Assembly (NCBI RefSeq): GCF_005239225.2
Contig: NC_133297.1
Coordinates: forward strand, 12,760,147 to 12,824,146
DNA from: Populus alba
Taxonomy: Eukaryota; Streptophyta; Magnoliopsida; Malpighiales; Salicaceae
Direction: 5' to 3'
Length of the DNA: 64,000 nt
The notes beneath the pieces are model-generated. The model saw only the letters and a list, made by a program, of their open reading frames with translations, was not told the origin of the DNA and did not search any database. The position numbers were made by a program, and so were the translations under genes. Shown piece by piece: positions 47,803 to 60,618 of the stretch; position 1 is the stretch's first letter, and every line of letters begins with the position of its first letter.

Positions 47803-50800
47803 TTACTTTGCCCCAGGATGCCATTTTATGCTGCATCCAACACTGTTTGGCAACAAGAATCCATCACTTTGGGCATCTTATTACAGAAAGAGAACTTAAA
47901 GACATCTAGGAAAGAAGAAAAACAAGATCCCATATACCTGGGTTTCTGAACTGGTGATACTGGCTGGCCACTAAGAACAGAGTCAATTGCAAGACTCAAG
48001 TCCCTGAACCAAATTATTAACAAGTGATTCAAAACATAAATACCTTTATCTTCTTTGAAATTGCAAGATTACATAAAATCAGTTCAAATTAAATTTGTAA
48101 CTAAAAAAGCCAACCTTCCAGTGATAGGCACATTATTACTGGGTCTGGAATCATCATACTGGCCATGATACACCAGCTCAAATGGTCTCCGTCCATCCTA
48201 TGGAATTAAATTAATTTAGTACCACTCTTGCGTGCACTGTCATGTTTGGTGCTTATGGCTCAATTCACAATGATATGACATTCCTGAATAGAAAGTTACG
48301 TTTTAAGGGTGTTGAGTGGTAGCAAAAAACAAGAGCATGATGACATGCTTGAAATGCCCTGTAAAACAATTACTGAAGGTCGTGAGTACCTTTTTAAATA
48401 GGAAGAACTCTGGTGTACAAACTGCTCCAAAGTCTCGAGCTACTTCTTGCAACTGCAGTCAAGCAATTTCAATCCAGATAAGTAATACATTTGTTCCAAA
48501 ACAATAAAATAAGTTACATGTTTAGGGGGTGTTTGAGAGTTTGATAATGATTGCTTTTCGAAATGCTTTTCGCTCGAAAACACATCAAAATAATGTTTTT
48601 TTCATTTTTTAAAAATCATTTTTTATATTAACACATTAAAACAATCCAAAAACAAAAACAAAATTTAAGCAAAACAAAAATTCAAATTTTTAGAAAACAT
48701 GGTTTTAACTATATTCCCAAACAAACACTTAATTTATGACATAATATTATTGCATCGACGTGAATATTAGAATTTCGATCCACCGCATTCTCTCTTTTGT
48801 AAGAATATACATTCTTGCATTTGTAACATTCATAGACTAGTATTTTTTTTTTCTCTCTTTCTTTTTTTTTAAAACCGGAGCCAGTAGTTTATTACTCAGG
48901 GATATTTCAAAACTTAATAATGACTAACTCTGTTCCACTATTGACAGAACGTAGAAGCTTTGCAACTCAATCAAAGAAAACAAAAAAAATAACTCAATAC
49001 CATATCCTATGGGCTGGCTTTCATCCATCATCACCATCCAATTAATTATGATAAATAAACAAAAAGAAAAGCTCCGTCACAAATGTCCAATTCACCTCTT
49101 GTAATTGTACGCTTATTTCTTCTTTAGTCTCTCTTGGGAGAAACAAGAGCTGCCTATGAAAATACTATGAAACAATAGCATGCATAGTTGCTGCTGGCTA
49201 CGTGAAGGCATAAAATAATTTCATGAAAAGTTGCTTTACCTTTTATCCATTTTAATCTCACTCCTTTGAAACAAACAGGAAATAGAAATAAAAAAAAAAA
49301 AAAAGAGAGAGAGAAGTGGAGTAGAAAAACTCAATAGTGTGGATCAGGTGGAGACAAGCATTAGCATACCTCATCATATAAATAAGGGAAAGGGTAATTA
49401 AGTATTTTGGCGTCCTCTGCCATCAACTCTGGTCCATCCTGTGAAGAACAATTACATTTTAGGTAAATCATACCACAACTTCAACACAGCTCTGATCTGA
49501 AAGAATGGGGTTTATTACGACCTGTGGATGAGTAGCTACTGAGTTTGAAGATATAGCTACAACTGCAAGTCCTTTCTGTAGCAGAACATAAATGAACTTC
49601 AATATGGTGTTTCTATAATCATTTGTTAAGTCATGGCATGTTCAATTGGAAATGAAGGAAACACATAAGAAGGAAATGGATTCAACTACCTTCATATAAA
49701 AATTTGTGAGCTTCACTATATCCTTCTTCAAGTGTTTAACGAAAGGGCAGTGATTGCAGATAAACATAACCTGCGCCACCAAACCCTTATCACACATAAA
49801 ATAATTGCATATATTTTAAGTGAGATGAAACAATATCACAATTTCTCTTTCAAAGAGAAGCCACTTTGGGAAATATCCTAACTAAAGAACTGCATGACTA
49901 CTGATAATTCATTTGCCAAGTTGGGACAATCAACTAAAGTTAACAGGCCAAGGGTTTCCATCCAAAACTCTAACAGCTGAAAGGCCCCCAAATATTACGG
50001 TCAAATTCATTCTCTTCTTCATTGTATTAAACTCGTACAATTCCAATATCAAACACAAACATCTTGCATTTTTTTAGCCTAAGCAACGTACAATTCCCAG
50101 CTAGCTTCACAATGATCAAGATTCTATTCTATAGCCCAGCGGACCAAACTTAACTAGTTTCTTCTCAAGCAACCTTCAATACTTTTATCACATTCTTCAT
50201 GGCTGCAATCACCACTTTTGATCACTAAAATCGAAAAACTAAAATATTTCGTCTAGAATGGTCCAAACCATTAATCTACAAATAAATATTAAAACTCAAT
50301 ACAGGCATGCATAAAACATTCAAAAGAAAAAAAATAAAAAGGAATTTTGGCAAATTCTCACTACTTCAAACCACCGAATAACATTGAATTGAACTTTTAT
50401 AGTTCACTCCAGCAACCATTACTAAGATAAAGCAATTAAGCTAACTTTTCCAATAGAAACCACAACATCAACAAAACAAGATTATCATATCTTAAACTTT
50501 GTTTTCCTTTCCCTCGATTTTACACATTACAAATTGGACACATATTCTACATTTATTCATCAGAAAGCAAAACGTTGTGGTTTGCTCAAAATATTGAAGA
50601 AACTACTTACCAGTAAAGCAGTATATGGCTCAAAATCTTCAAGTTTCCAAGTTGTCCCAGTTAGAGGCTCTGGCAACTATAGATTTTTATATAAATAAAA
50701 AGAACGAGTCATTAACAACAAACAGCCCCATGATTATTTGGCAATCCTACGATGAACCAAATTTATAAACATGGATGATACCTCGAAACTGGGAGCTCTA

Positions 50801-51057
50801 AACCCTAAGGAGACACCTTGTGACTCGGTTCTAGCAGCACGAACTTGAAGCTTCCTAGTATGTACAGTTTTGTTTATCGCACACTCGCGTTGCAGAGGAT
50901 TAAGACCCATTTTCGAGGAATAAATCCATTTTGAGGAAACAATACTTGTGGTACTGATATTGGTTTTTGCTAGCGTGCGGGGGAGATGAGAAAATAAGCA
51001 TGCGCGTGCGCCTCCTGCCATGGACGCCACACTCAGAGCAGTACAAGTGGTAGCCAT
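47803..51057 (-). CDS. Thioredoxin-fold / peroxiredoxin-like protein, probably plastid
   Basis: Nine exons by hand: 51057-50782, 50676-50611, 49770-49690, 49575-49522, 49438-49370, 48452-48390, 48197-48115, 48003-47938, 47842-47803, all GT-AG, frame intact for 265 residues. The first ~75 residues are basic and serine/threonine-rich with no clear acidic run, like a chloroplast transit peptide. The thioredoxin-like domain (PRX-like group) follows: FRAPSFELPEP, FICNHCPFVKHL with a CxxC (C119, C122), AVVAISSNS, FPYLYDE, ARDFGAVCTPEFFLF (with the cis-proline TP) and VYHGQYDDSRPSNNVPITG. It ends SVGCSIKWHPGAK. The exact reaction is unknown; a thiol redox or peroxide-reducing role fits the fold. It looks like the Arabidopsis At1g21350 type. 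Confidence 0.92.
48524..48730. mobile_element. MITE-like element in an intron of the thioredoxin-like gene
   Basis: GGGGGTGTTTGAGAGTTTG at the left and AACAAACACTT at the right form a short imperfect inverted end (reverse complement AAGTGTTTGTTTGGG). The centre carries the dispersed AT-rich core. It sits in the intron between exons 5 and 6 (48453-49369). A TTA flank on each side could be a target duplication but is too short to prove. Confidence 0.55.
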
Positions 51058-54000
51058 GGCCGTGGCTGGGTCTCACTGATGATTGAGATTGATGGTGGTG
51101 GATTTTCTTCTTCGTTCTTTCTTGACCGTTCATATTGGCGTTCCAGTCTTCTCTGGAAAAGGGTAAAACAGTCATTTAAACTTGGAAAAGAGTGTGATTG
51201 TGATTTACAGTCGATCACAAAGGGTCATTGTGGTTTTTTCCTTGGAATAATTGGGGCTTCGGTGGGTTGATAGAAAGTATGGGCTTTAAGAAAGCCCAAG
51301 TTTCTGATAAAGATCCATGACTAGGTCCATTTACAATGTTGTTCGATTTTTTTCAATGCAAAATCTATTTTTCAATTTATTTTTTACCCAAAATATTTAT
51401 AAAAACAAAAAAAAAAAGACAGACAACCCTTTAAGAAATAAAAGAAAAGTAAGATAGATGCAGGCACGCTGGGCTATTTGTTTTTAATGTCCATGAGCGG
51501 GCTTTTTTTTTATCTATTTTATTTTTAATTTAAAAGAAATTAATAAAACAAATAAAGTTAGTTGAGTTTATAATTCAAGTAATGGGTTTGAGGGTTTGAT
51601 AGGCTAATTTGACATTAGACTATTATTTATTTTTATTTTTTTGTTTAATAATTTTTATTTCTTAATTTTTTAAAACAAAATATAATTTCATCATTTATTA
51701 TCGATTTTTTTTATATATTTAACTTAAACCTAAAAGAATACAATTTCATATCTTATTATCAAAGATCTAACTTTTCTATTTTATTTTCACATGCCTATCA
51801 CGATTTTTTTATTTAAAAAAACAAGCTTCATACAAAAAAATATCATGTTGATTGTTATATAATTAAATGAGAAATAGTCTTTGGGATAAAAACATTATTG
51901 AATTCTATGAAGTGTATAACTTTTATTGCGAGTTTACTTGGTTGACTCAAATTCACTCGATTTTTTTAATCAAATATTTTTTTCACCGATTTCATCTTTT
52001 AATATTGAGTTAATTCGAGATTAAGCTTTTTAATTTGTTTTTTTTTTAAATTATATCCATAAGTTTTAAAAGTTAGCTCAAGTTAATTTAAGTGGATCAA
52101 ATGTTTCTTCATCTTAATAGTAAATTGAAATACCGCTAAATTCATAGTTAAAAAAAAAAATTCTTAGAAAGACACATTGCCAATGTTGAGACAATTTTTT
52201 TCACTCAAATAATAATTATTATGACCCGTGACGTAGTGTAGGAAAATAAGCTGGCTTATTTATTATGGAGAGTAGAAGAGAGAATATGAAATTCTAATGA
52301 AACTATCAGATTGTAATTTCAAAGGGATTAAATAAACTTTTTAATTTAAACTTAAATGGATATTATTCCTATGGAATTGGAGGTCTCTTTTCATTGTTTT
52401 TTTTATTCGTGTCATCAGTTCTAATCCTACAAATCTCACGACTATTAAAAATTTACATGATCATTAATTTTAGAACCCATAAAATTAATTAAAGTATGTA
52501 CAAGTTAGTCAAAACATCTAAATTAATCTAAAAAAACAATAAAGTTCCTAAGAGAAGCTATTGTGTTTACACCTTGTACAGTGTCATGTTGCTGTCTAGT
52601 CTCCTAATTAATTACTAATTAGTTTAATTTATTAACGTTTGATCCAAATTGTTAAAAAACTGCCGTCCATATGACAGAAGTTCATTTTCTTATAAAAAGA
52701 GCTTGAGCTGTTCATGCTTCGTAGTGAAAAATGTCGACCATACCCTTCACTGGTTAATTCTTAATTGTTTTAACAAGGAATCCGTTGTGTTCACACTGTC
52801 GTTTGTTTCTTATACATATATTATATATGCTAAAAATGTTAAGAAATTGTTTAATCCATTAATTATTATCTGGGAGTTCATGTCATCGTCACTAGCTGCG
52901 AGCTGGAGTTGAAGCTTGGCAAGAAAGAAACTCGTTCAGAAATTTAGCTAGCTAGCGTGCATGCGTGCGTGTACCTCCGATCGATATGATATCTGAAGGA
53001 TTTTAAGTTACTTTTTAATATAAAAGAATAAGTTGTTTACGTTGTGAATGTCTTTTCCGATATCAATTCTTTGGTGACAGAGGTGGTCCTGAGCAGATTA
53101 AATTAGTGAATGAAAAAATAATGTTTATGCTTAATAGAATAAATTTAAAATATACAAATTAATAAATAATAAAAAGAGTTATTTAAAAGGTTAATCTTCT
53201 TTGTAAAAAACAAAAAATAAATGTACATATATTTATACGCTTTCATTTATTTATCCTAGAGATTAAATTTCGTTGTCAAGTACATGTGATTTTTATTCAT
53301 ATAAATAGAACTTGTTTATCCAAAACTTAATAAATAAAAATTAAAAATTAATTATAATAATCTCTTCAAAGTATTGTGAAAGTATAGAAACAATCCAAAA
53401 TAGTATTTAATATATATTAAAAAAATTAACTAAACATTAAAAAGAATTGAGAGAAAGTTTATTAATTAAAAAAAAAAAAAAATTCATTAAAATACAAAGG
53501 AATATACAACAAGTCATCTGTTCAATTTTATATAAAAAAAAAAAGATAACATGTCATTTACTATAATATTATTTTAGTAATCTCTAGTGATTGAAAAAAA
53601 AAAATCAGAGTTTTTAGATCTCAAAAATCAAAATTCTCAACTCGTTTTCACCTAAAAACATCATAAAAACCTCAATGAATTCATTTTTTAATTCTTAAAA
53701 CACTATCTAATTAGTTTAAAAGCTCAAAATCAAATCAAATATAAAAATATTACATATCTTAATATACCTTTTCGATATATTTGAAGGGCAAAACTATCTT
53801 TATTGAACTCCTTTCTTTAAGACAAATTTATTTGTACCAAGATTAGACTTTTTTTATGGCCATTCATTTTTTTATATATAATTCTTTAATATAATGTCAG
53901 AACTTTTAATGACTAAATAATCATAAATTTAAATTTTATTATTTTTATTTATTTAATAAAAATTAAATATAAAAAAATATATACCTATACAAGTTTGAAA

Positions 54001-55119
54001 TGCTTAAAAATGCTTTCAGTGTAGAATTGGTTCCCATAATGCGAGTAGATTACTATTTGTACAGTGTCAAGTTTGACGCGCTTAAGCAGCTAGCGCGTCA
54101 AAAGATCCCATGAAGGGAGATTTGCTTATCACCCAGCGTGCTTTATGACACCATAACTACCAGAGAACAGCTTGCATTCCAAAATAAAATAGAATAAAAG
54201 GCTACCCTGCAACTAGCAAAAGAGTTATAATTAAACAATTGGTCTCCAATGTCAAATGAATCCATGGTGTTCGTGAAGCCGTACGTTTCAATGTCAAAAT
54301 CCAGTGATCTTGTAAGCATATTTTTTATTAAATATCCCAATGACCTGCATCTTTTTTTCTGTCTGCACATTTTTTATAAGAAAAAAAAGATATAAAAATT
54401 GTCGTGAGGTTTAAGATCCTTGTGTGTTAGAGAATAATATAAATCATATTCTTATTATCTATATTAACTATGGGAATCTCTATTTCATATTTTCCAAGAC
54501 AGCAATTAAACTCAAATGATCAATACTGACGTTTCTGTAATTCCATTTCCCGGGAGAGAGACAACAAAGGTCACTCCAGAAAGTAGTCTGGTTATTCTAT
54601 ACAGGAGGTCCCACCGGAGCATCAAAAGGATGCTGCTACCTTCTCAAATCCACCCTCCTACAGTATAATATGATTGATTGTATCATTCCATATTTATCTT
54701 CTTTTAACCTCATCCCTCTACTAATTTCTTTTCAATAATTCGTTAAGTATTCCATTATCGTCAAAGAGCGTTGCTCCTCTCGGATAGTAGCAGTGTTGGC
54801 TGTGTTTTGCCGAAAAATTTATAGACCAACTTGATAGAAAAAAAATTAAAAAGACATGTTGAAAGCGTGAATGCGCATGCTCATGACTTTTAATTCGATT
54901 CAAGCACTATCCAATTGACGTAAACTATGTAAATTCAAAAAACTTATTCAGAAGCTCTTTAGGCCTTTTTGTAGTTTGAATAACTAAAACTGCCTCGAAA
55001 TACTTCTATTAAAAAAAAATAGCCTTTCTAATTATCCTTTCTTTTATTTCAGTGTTAATTTATCTTCTTTATTATAGGAATTACTGTATTGTTACAGATT
55101 TAAAAGATGAAGGTCCACG
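51058..55119. other. Intergenic, no supported gene
   Basis: The first 200 bases are likely promoter and 5' UTR of the minus-strand thioredoxin-like gene. The rest is AT-rich. The short frame at 52649-52912 has no recognisable motif. A GC-rich inverted repeat at 54072-54102 is listed separately. Confidence 0.5.
54072..54102. repeat. GC-rich inverted repeat
   Basis: TTTGACGCGCT (54072-54082) and AGCGCGTCAAA (54092-54102) are perfect 11-base reverse complements separated by nine bases. This is unusual in AT-rich surroundings and may be the tip of a decayed foldback element. Confidence 0.85.
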
Positions 55120-55970
55120 TTGCTGAGAGAGAATTGAGGGGAGAACCTATACCAGACAGACCACCGTACAGAGGAGGTGGAAACCGGAGTTAGGGCAGAA
55201 CGCAGGAAGTGCAGGGTGGCAAGGTGTCATTTAGAGATAAAGTCATAGGACCAAGAAGTCCCCCATGCCCGAGAGAAAAGATGGACATGCTATGGCAAGA
55301 ACTGGTACGTATTGAGTATGAAAATGGAAATCGTCTGTTGCCGAAGGTTTTTCCTGATGATTTTAACAAGTTATGTTACCCTTGGGGAGACTACTCGTTA
55401 ATTAATCGTTAAGGTTTTAGGCAAGAATATTGGATACGTCCAAATGAATACCCGATTGAAATCCCTCTGAAAACTTCATGGATGATTATGTTTCTTGGAG
55501 CAATTAACTCGACGTCGAATGTTTATAATTCCAAGCCAGCTTACTCGTGGCTTCTGTCTTAATCCAGGACTTTAGCCTATGAGGGTAAATGGAAATGGTT
55601 GATGAACTTACAAACAAAAGAGAATATGATCGAAATCACTGATCTGGTTGGCTTTCCACGATCGGCTTCCTACTAAGACACTCATTTACCATCTAGAGCT
55701 CTCTGCAAGTGCCATATGTAATAGATGTAACTTGCAAGAGGAATATTTTTTCCGTTGTTTGAGAGATTATACGCTGGCTAGCTCAAAAAATCTGGGATGA
55801 AGTTGGTTTTAATCAAGCAGAAGGGTTTAATTGTGAGACGTTGAAGGATTGGATGCATGATTATAGCTTCCTCTGACAAAGCTTGCGTGTTTCTGGGCTC
55901 GATCGTTATGATGGATATGATCATGCCAACGTAACATTATGGCTTTTGGTGGTAATCAGATATTTTGTTA
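55120..55970 (+). mobile_element. Decayed LINE (non-LTR) with internal deletion
   Basis: Two LINE pieces are joined. 55120-55400 reads GEPIPDRPPYRGG, then SFRDKVIG and LVRIEYENGNRLLPKVF...CYPWGDYS, like the DUF4283 protein of plant L1 LINEs. From about 55500 KPAYSWLLSQSRTLAYEGKWKW, the remnant LFERLYAG and NQAEGF...TLKDWMHDYSFL correspond to the zinc-binding reverse-transcriptase end (zf-RVT). The endonuclease and reverse transcriptase between are missing. Frameshifts and stops are frequent, so it is inactive. Confidence 0.65.
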
Positions 55971-56904
55971 GGTCTCCCAATACTCAGCAATAAATATTGG
56001 AATTATTGCAAAACACCCATACATAACTACAGAATAATATATTTATCAGAAGGTTTGTTTTCACACTAAAAGAGATTTATTCATGTGTTCTGATATAATA
56101 TACGCATTCCATTTTTAAGTCCTTACAGTTGAAATCTTCATAATTATATCTTCTTTGGTTTCGACATGCATGTACATATTTTGATTAGACTGACTATGTA
56201 AATTTGTCTTTGATATGTAAGAATCGATGCAGACAACATGGATTATCCTCGATGCACACGCACGAATGTCAGCAAAATAATTACTAGCTGTAATTACGAA
56301 GAGGAAATTAAAATGATTTTAACATGCACACATCATGAAGAATCGCAAGCATTTAAATGGATCGGAAAGAAAGAAAAGATTTATTCAGCCAGCCCAAATT
56401 GCAAGTTTCAAACACAACTAGGACTTTATTGAAAATATGATAGCTTAAGTTGAAAATCAGCTCCTCCTGCGGCCCTTGCACCCCAACTGGTACAGGGAAA
56501 TTATAGTTTTTTTTGTGACGCAAAGGACCCACATCAGCGTACTGATATTAAAAGATTGACAAATCATGATACAGTAGAACTGACGATTGGGATTAGATAT
56601 GCAGAGGCAAGATTACATTAATTTGAAATAGTAAATAGGATAAGCTGACAGATAACTCAAAGGTCAGATACAATGTCACCATCAATGTCTTAAAGAATAC
56701 CTGAATCTATTAGTTCAACCCTTAGAAGTTGTTTGTCTTTCAAAAATTTCACTCACAAACAACGGCCACTGAGACCAAACTCTAAAAGCTTCCATTTCTC
56801 TGTTACGATTCTCTAGTTGCAAGTGCAAGCTTAGACATTGAAGAAACCCTTTTGTTGCCTAAGACCTCTGGTTGTGAAAGAAGAGCCAAGATTCATCTTA
56901 AAAA
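55971..56904. other. Intergenic and GLTP promoter region
   Basis: No gene seen. The last 200 bases probably include the promoter and 5' UTR of the glycolipid-transfer-protein gene. Confidence 0.45.
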
Positions 56905-58731
56905 ATGAAAAGGACCAGAGAAATAGAGAAGGAATCAGAGATCAAGTCTGCAATTGAAGAACTTTCGATGCTGATCAAACTCAAGCCTACAGGTGACAAT
57001 CATGATAGGACTACTGTTCATATACCGACAAAGCCTTTTATATATGTCTGCAGCCTCGTTATTCAGGTTCTTGGTAATTAGTTTCTCTTAATTCTATCTC
57101 TATCTTCTTGTTCCTTCAAGACGTGCAATCACCTTGACTTTCTCTCTGTGTCGTTCTGTTCTTGTCTCTATGAAGATAAGATAGGCCCAACAATGACAGT
57201 TTTGAGACAAGATATTGATCAGAATATTCAGGTAAAGAAAGAAGATTGCAGCCCAGTTTTAAGTGTTTTAATTTCAATTACTCTCGTGACAAAACACCCC
57301 TGATCTTGACATTTCAACAAACGTGCTCTCCGAGGCTTCATTGTTTAACCAGACTAGGTTATTACCGTCCATGTTCAACATTTGTCATTTTCCTTTCCGA
57401 ATGCTAACAGAACAGTGGTTCTCTATTGTCTGTATTTTTTTCCCCTTTGTTTCATTTGTAGAGATTGAAGATGCTATGTGACTCTGATCCTTCAATGTAC
57501 TCCAATTTGGTTGAGATTTTAAAGAAAGAGGCCAATGAAGGCGGTGCAAGAAAGGGTGCCAGCTGCAGTAAAGCCTCTGTTTGGCTTGCCAGGTATAGAC
57601 AATTATCAGTTATAAAGTGGTGCAAATCTAATCCCAGCCGCGGCCGATTTTTTTATTTTTAAATCAGAGGCACGCATTAGTTATATACTTATTCAATCAA
57701 CAATAACAGCTTGCAACTTAGTGGATTGTGTCAGTAACACTGATATCAACAGTGTAATTAATTAGTTCAACTTGGCAGCTCTTGAACATTGTTCTCAGTA
57801 ATTATCTAGCCTAATGGCCGACAAATCGAAATCGAGAAACCCTTTTAATTGCCGGTTCACCAGAATGTTAATTTGTTTGTTTCTGCAAAATGCAGACACA
57901 TGCTGCTACACTTCTTTTTTGTTAACTTTAGACCTTCCAAAACTGAAAACTACTCGACACAGCTTAGCACCTACCCTGCCATAATCTGGATTGGCATGCT
58001 TGATTCCATCCATGCTGTGATGGAGTGTTAATTTAGGGTCAAAATGGAAAGTTCTGATCCAGGTTCTGTTCATTTACATTTATAAACCTGGTAGTTGGAC
58101 GTCTAACATCATAGCTTGGGCATATTTTATCAGATGCTTCCTCAGTATTAATTTAGATCACAATGAAACTCATTTTCCTCCCCAGATCCTTGGATTTCAC
58201 GGTTGCTTTGTTACAAAGGTTAGTGGCGGATCCTGGTCAGGAAATGGAGAAACTCGTGGAAGAATCTTACAACATCACTTTAAAGCCATGGCATGGTTGG
58301 ATTTCATCAGCCGCTTATAAAGTACTCATATGAGCCTTGTTACTTTCATTCTTTGTTTCACAGAACTTAAACACTGCTCCTGTAACATATGGGATACACG
58401 TGTCATATTAACTACTTGATACCAATCTTGAACTGACAAATTAATAATGTTTTGCAGGTAGCTCTTAAATTGGTACCTGATAATAAAACCTTGATTAATC
58501 TGCTCATGCCAAAAGACGAAACCTACGACACCCTTAAAGAGGATATGCAAACATTGATCTCACTACTTGTGCCTTTTTTAGAAGAGATCCACTCTGTTCT
58601 GGTAAGCCACCAAATTGATGTGTCCTGGCCTTTATATAAAGTGTCTCTGCTATGTTTCTGGTTACTTAGATCATTTCTTTTCTTCCATGTCGGAGATATT
58701 GTACGGGTTGGATAAGTTGAAGTCCACTTAA
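56905..58731 (+). CDS. Glycolipid transfer protein (GLTP family)
   Basis: Six exons: 56905-57073, 57176-57231, 57462-57592, 58186-58321, 58458-58601, 58696-58731, all GT-AG, giving 223 residues. GLTP proteins are soluble all-helical carriers that move glycosphingolipids between membranes. Conserved head-group residues are visible: D69 and N73 in DIDQNIQRLK, W116 in ASVWLARSLDF and H155 in WHGWISSA. The position usually occupied by lysine in the D-N-K trio is arginine R76, a conservative change. The C-terminal YGLDKLKST is typical of plant GLTPs and fixes the short last exon. The protein is closer to plant GLTP than to ACD11, and its neighbours suggest Arabidopsis GLTP2 (At1g21360). The symbol is not assigned because orthology was not tested. 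Confidence 0.95.
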
Positions 58732-59868
58732 GGTGAAAACACACAAAGATGGGCGAAAAAACACACAAAAGAAAGCAAAGCAAATGTACAGAGTTTGTCT
58801 TTTACATAACTTCTAGTTTTCTTCTTAGTTTCTTTCGTGTAACTATGAGTTTTGTGAATAGCTGATCGAGTTATGTGGGAAATATGCTGTAACACTAACT
58901 TGCTGTAATGTCCACAAACTATATCTTGAAAAAATGTCAATATCTGGCCGCGAAGGCATTTTGTTTATATTTCTCCGACCTGATCATCATAGGATCGGGT
59001 CTTTTGGATGAGCATCCGACGGTTATTTTTATTCTCAAAAGTTGAAGCTAGAAAAATCATGGAAGTAGGTACCCTGGCCTCTTCCTCCCTCTTTAGCCCT
59101 TCAGGGGCTTGTTGTCAGAGTTTGTGTTGAGCTCCTAGCAACATTCCAAGAAAATATGTCTTCAAGCGAAGGTATCCTTGGTATGAGAGCTAGTGAATTT
59201 TTCCATTGCTGCGTCCTTCCACCTGATCATAGCCAGCAGTGGACTTCGTACCCTATGCAATTAGATTGATAAATTCATTACGTACGTAACGTGATGTTGC
59301 ATAGATAGATTAGTTTGTGATGCTTTCCTAGTAAACACAGCCTTTATAGTCCGAAGTGCTGTAAATCCATAAGCAACGGAAGCTCTTCTGAAGAAAATTC
59401 CTTGACTCACCATCCACGGTATGAAATGGAGGCAAATTCAACAAACCATTTGGAACGTTAAGCAGAAAAATTTTCACCACCTTCCTTCCTCTTATTACTT
59501 GGAAACAAGTATGGTTATGTGATTGCGAAGTGAAGAAAAATGAATTTATCCTCGAGTACATTTCTTTTAACTCTCAGCTACCATGACTTTTCCTTTATCT
59601 TCTCTGTTGCCTTCATTCTTATACGAAAGTTAGTGACCAACTGTAATACATTCAGATGGTGGCAATAATTGAATACTTTCAAAGATACTAGCAGATCAAT
59701 TCCCAAATGAGTGTCATTTGAATCAGAAGACTTGTGTGGTAAATCATGAGGCGCTGTCAGTGCTACAATTAAATCTTCATATGAAGAAGATCCTAAAACA
59801 AAGAGTCCAGCTTACGGTGAAGCACGGGTACCGAGACTAGTACGCACCAAATCAAGAGCTGAATATAT
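58732..59868. other. Intergenic between GLTP and the inverted-repeat element
   Basis: Probable GLTP 3' UTR followed by unassigned sequence. Open frames on the minus strand are short and without motifs. Confidence 0.5.
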
Positions 59869-60105
59869 CAAATAGCCCATTTAAATTTCAAAAGGCCCAC
59901 GATCTCTTAAAATTAAAAGGGCCTGGAATCCAAATGCAAAATGGGATTGTGGAGCTGTGCAGTTCAAAGTAGTGCAGATTGAACGTAGATCCCGTATTCC
60001 TGCTGATTTATCAAAATTTGATATATGAAAGAATACATTGATATGAATCAACGACAAATTTATTCAGAGCAGTTGGTGGGCCTTTGAGTTTAAATGGGCT
60101 ATTTG
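59869..60105. mobile_element. Foldback/MITE-like inverted repeat
   Basis: The arms 59869-59900 (CAAATAGCCCATTTAAATTT...) and 60076-60105 (...AAATGGGCTATTTG) are reverse complements over about 30 bases with three or four differences, enclosing about 175 bases. The whole is 237 bp and carries no gene, the size and shape of a MITE. It sits about 510 bp upstream of the DUF218 start, so it could be part of that promoter. Confidence 0.7.
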
Positions 60106-60429
60106 AACTTTGAAGGAATCAAATCCAATCTATTAATGGCCTATTTGGTTATTTGATCTTCTTCCCCTCTTACCATCTTTCGAAACATAATGTTCCAAAT
60201 CTGAATCTTATTTTAGTATCATTTAACAACACGATTAAAGAAATTTCAAGCAGAGCAACTGTGTGTTGGATTTCCTCTACAGTAAACACCGCAAAACAAT
60301 TTCACAGTCTCTCTTGGTTGCTGTCAAGATATCTATCTGGGTAATGTTTGATTTCCAATTCCAAGGTGGAAAATCTACCTTTTGACTTCTTAAACTTAGA
60401 ACTTGACTTGTTGAATTGAATCAAAATTC

Positions 60430-60612
60430 ATGATCCTATTGTTTAGTATCGTTAAATCCTCATCTGGGTTTGCTAGATTTCGCTTTGCCTAACTTTTTTG
60501 ATCAATTTATAATCTTTTCCTCCCTCGTTATTTTATTGTGCTTAGAAAGTATATGATCCCATTACTTTAGCTTCATACGTTCAAATCCCCATCTGGGTAT
60601 GCTTGATTTTGT
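60430..60612. repeat. Diverged repeat upstream of the DUF218 start codon
   Basis: ATGATCCTATT...GTTAAATCCTCATCTGGGTTTGCTAGATTT (60430-60480) and ATGATCCCATT...GTTCAAATCCCCATCTGGGTATGCTTGATTTT (60553-60610) are similar over about 55 bases. A third CTATCTGGGTAATGTTTGATTT lies at 60333. The spacing is about 125-130 bases, suggesting an old tandem triplication in the 5' leader or promoter. Confidence 0.6.
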
Positions 60613-60618
60613 AGTATC

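Noticed and set aside
50900..51270. Alternative frames around the start of the thioredoxin-like gene
   Set aside because: Out of frame with the spliced protein and without conserved features.
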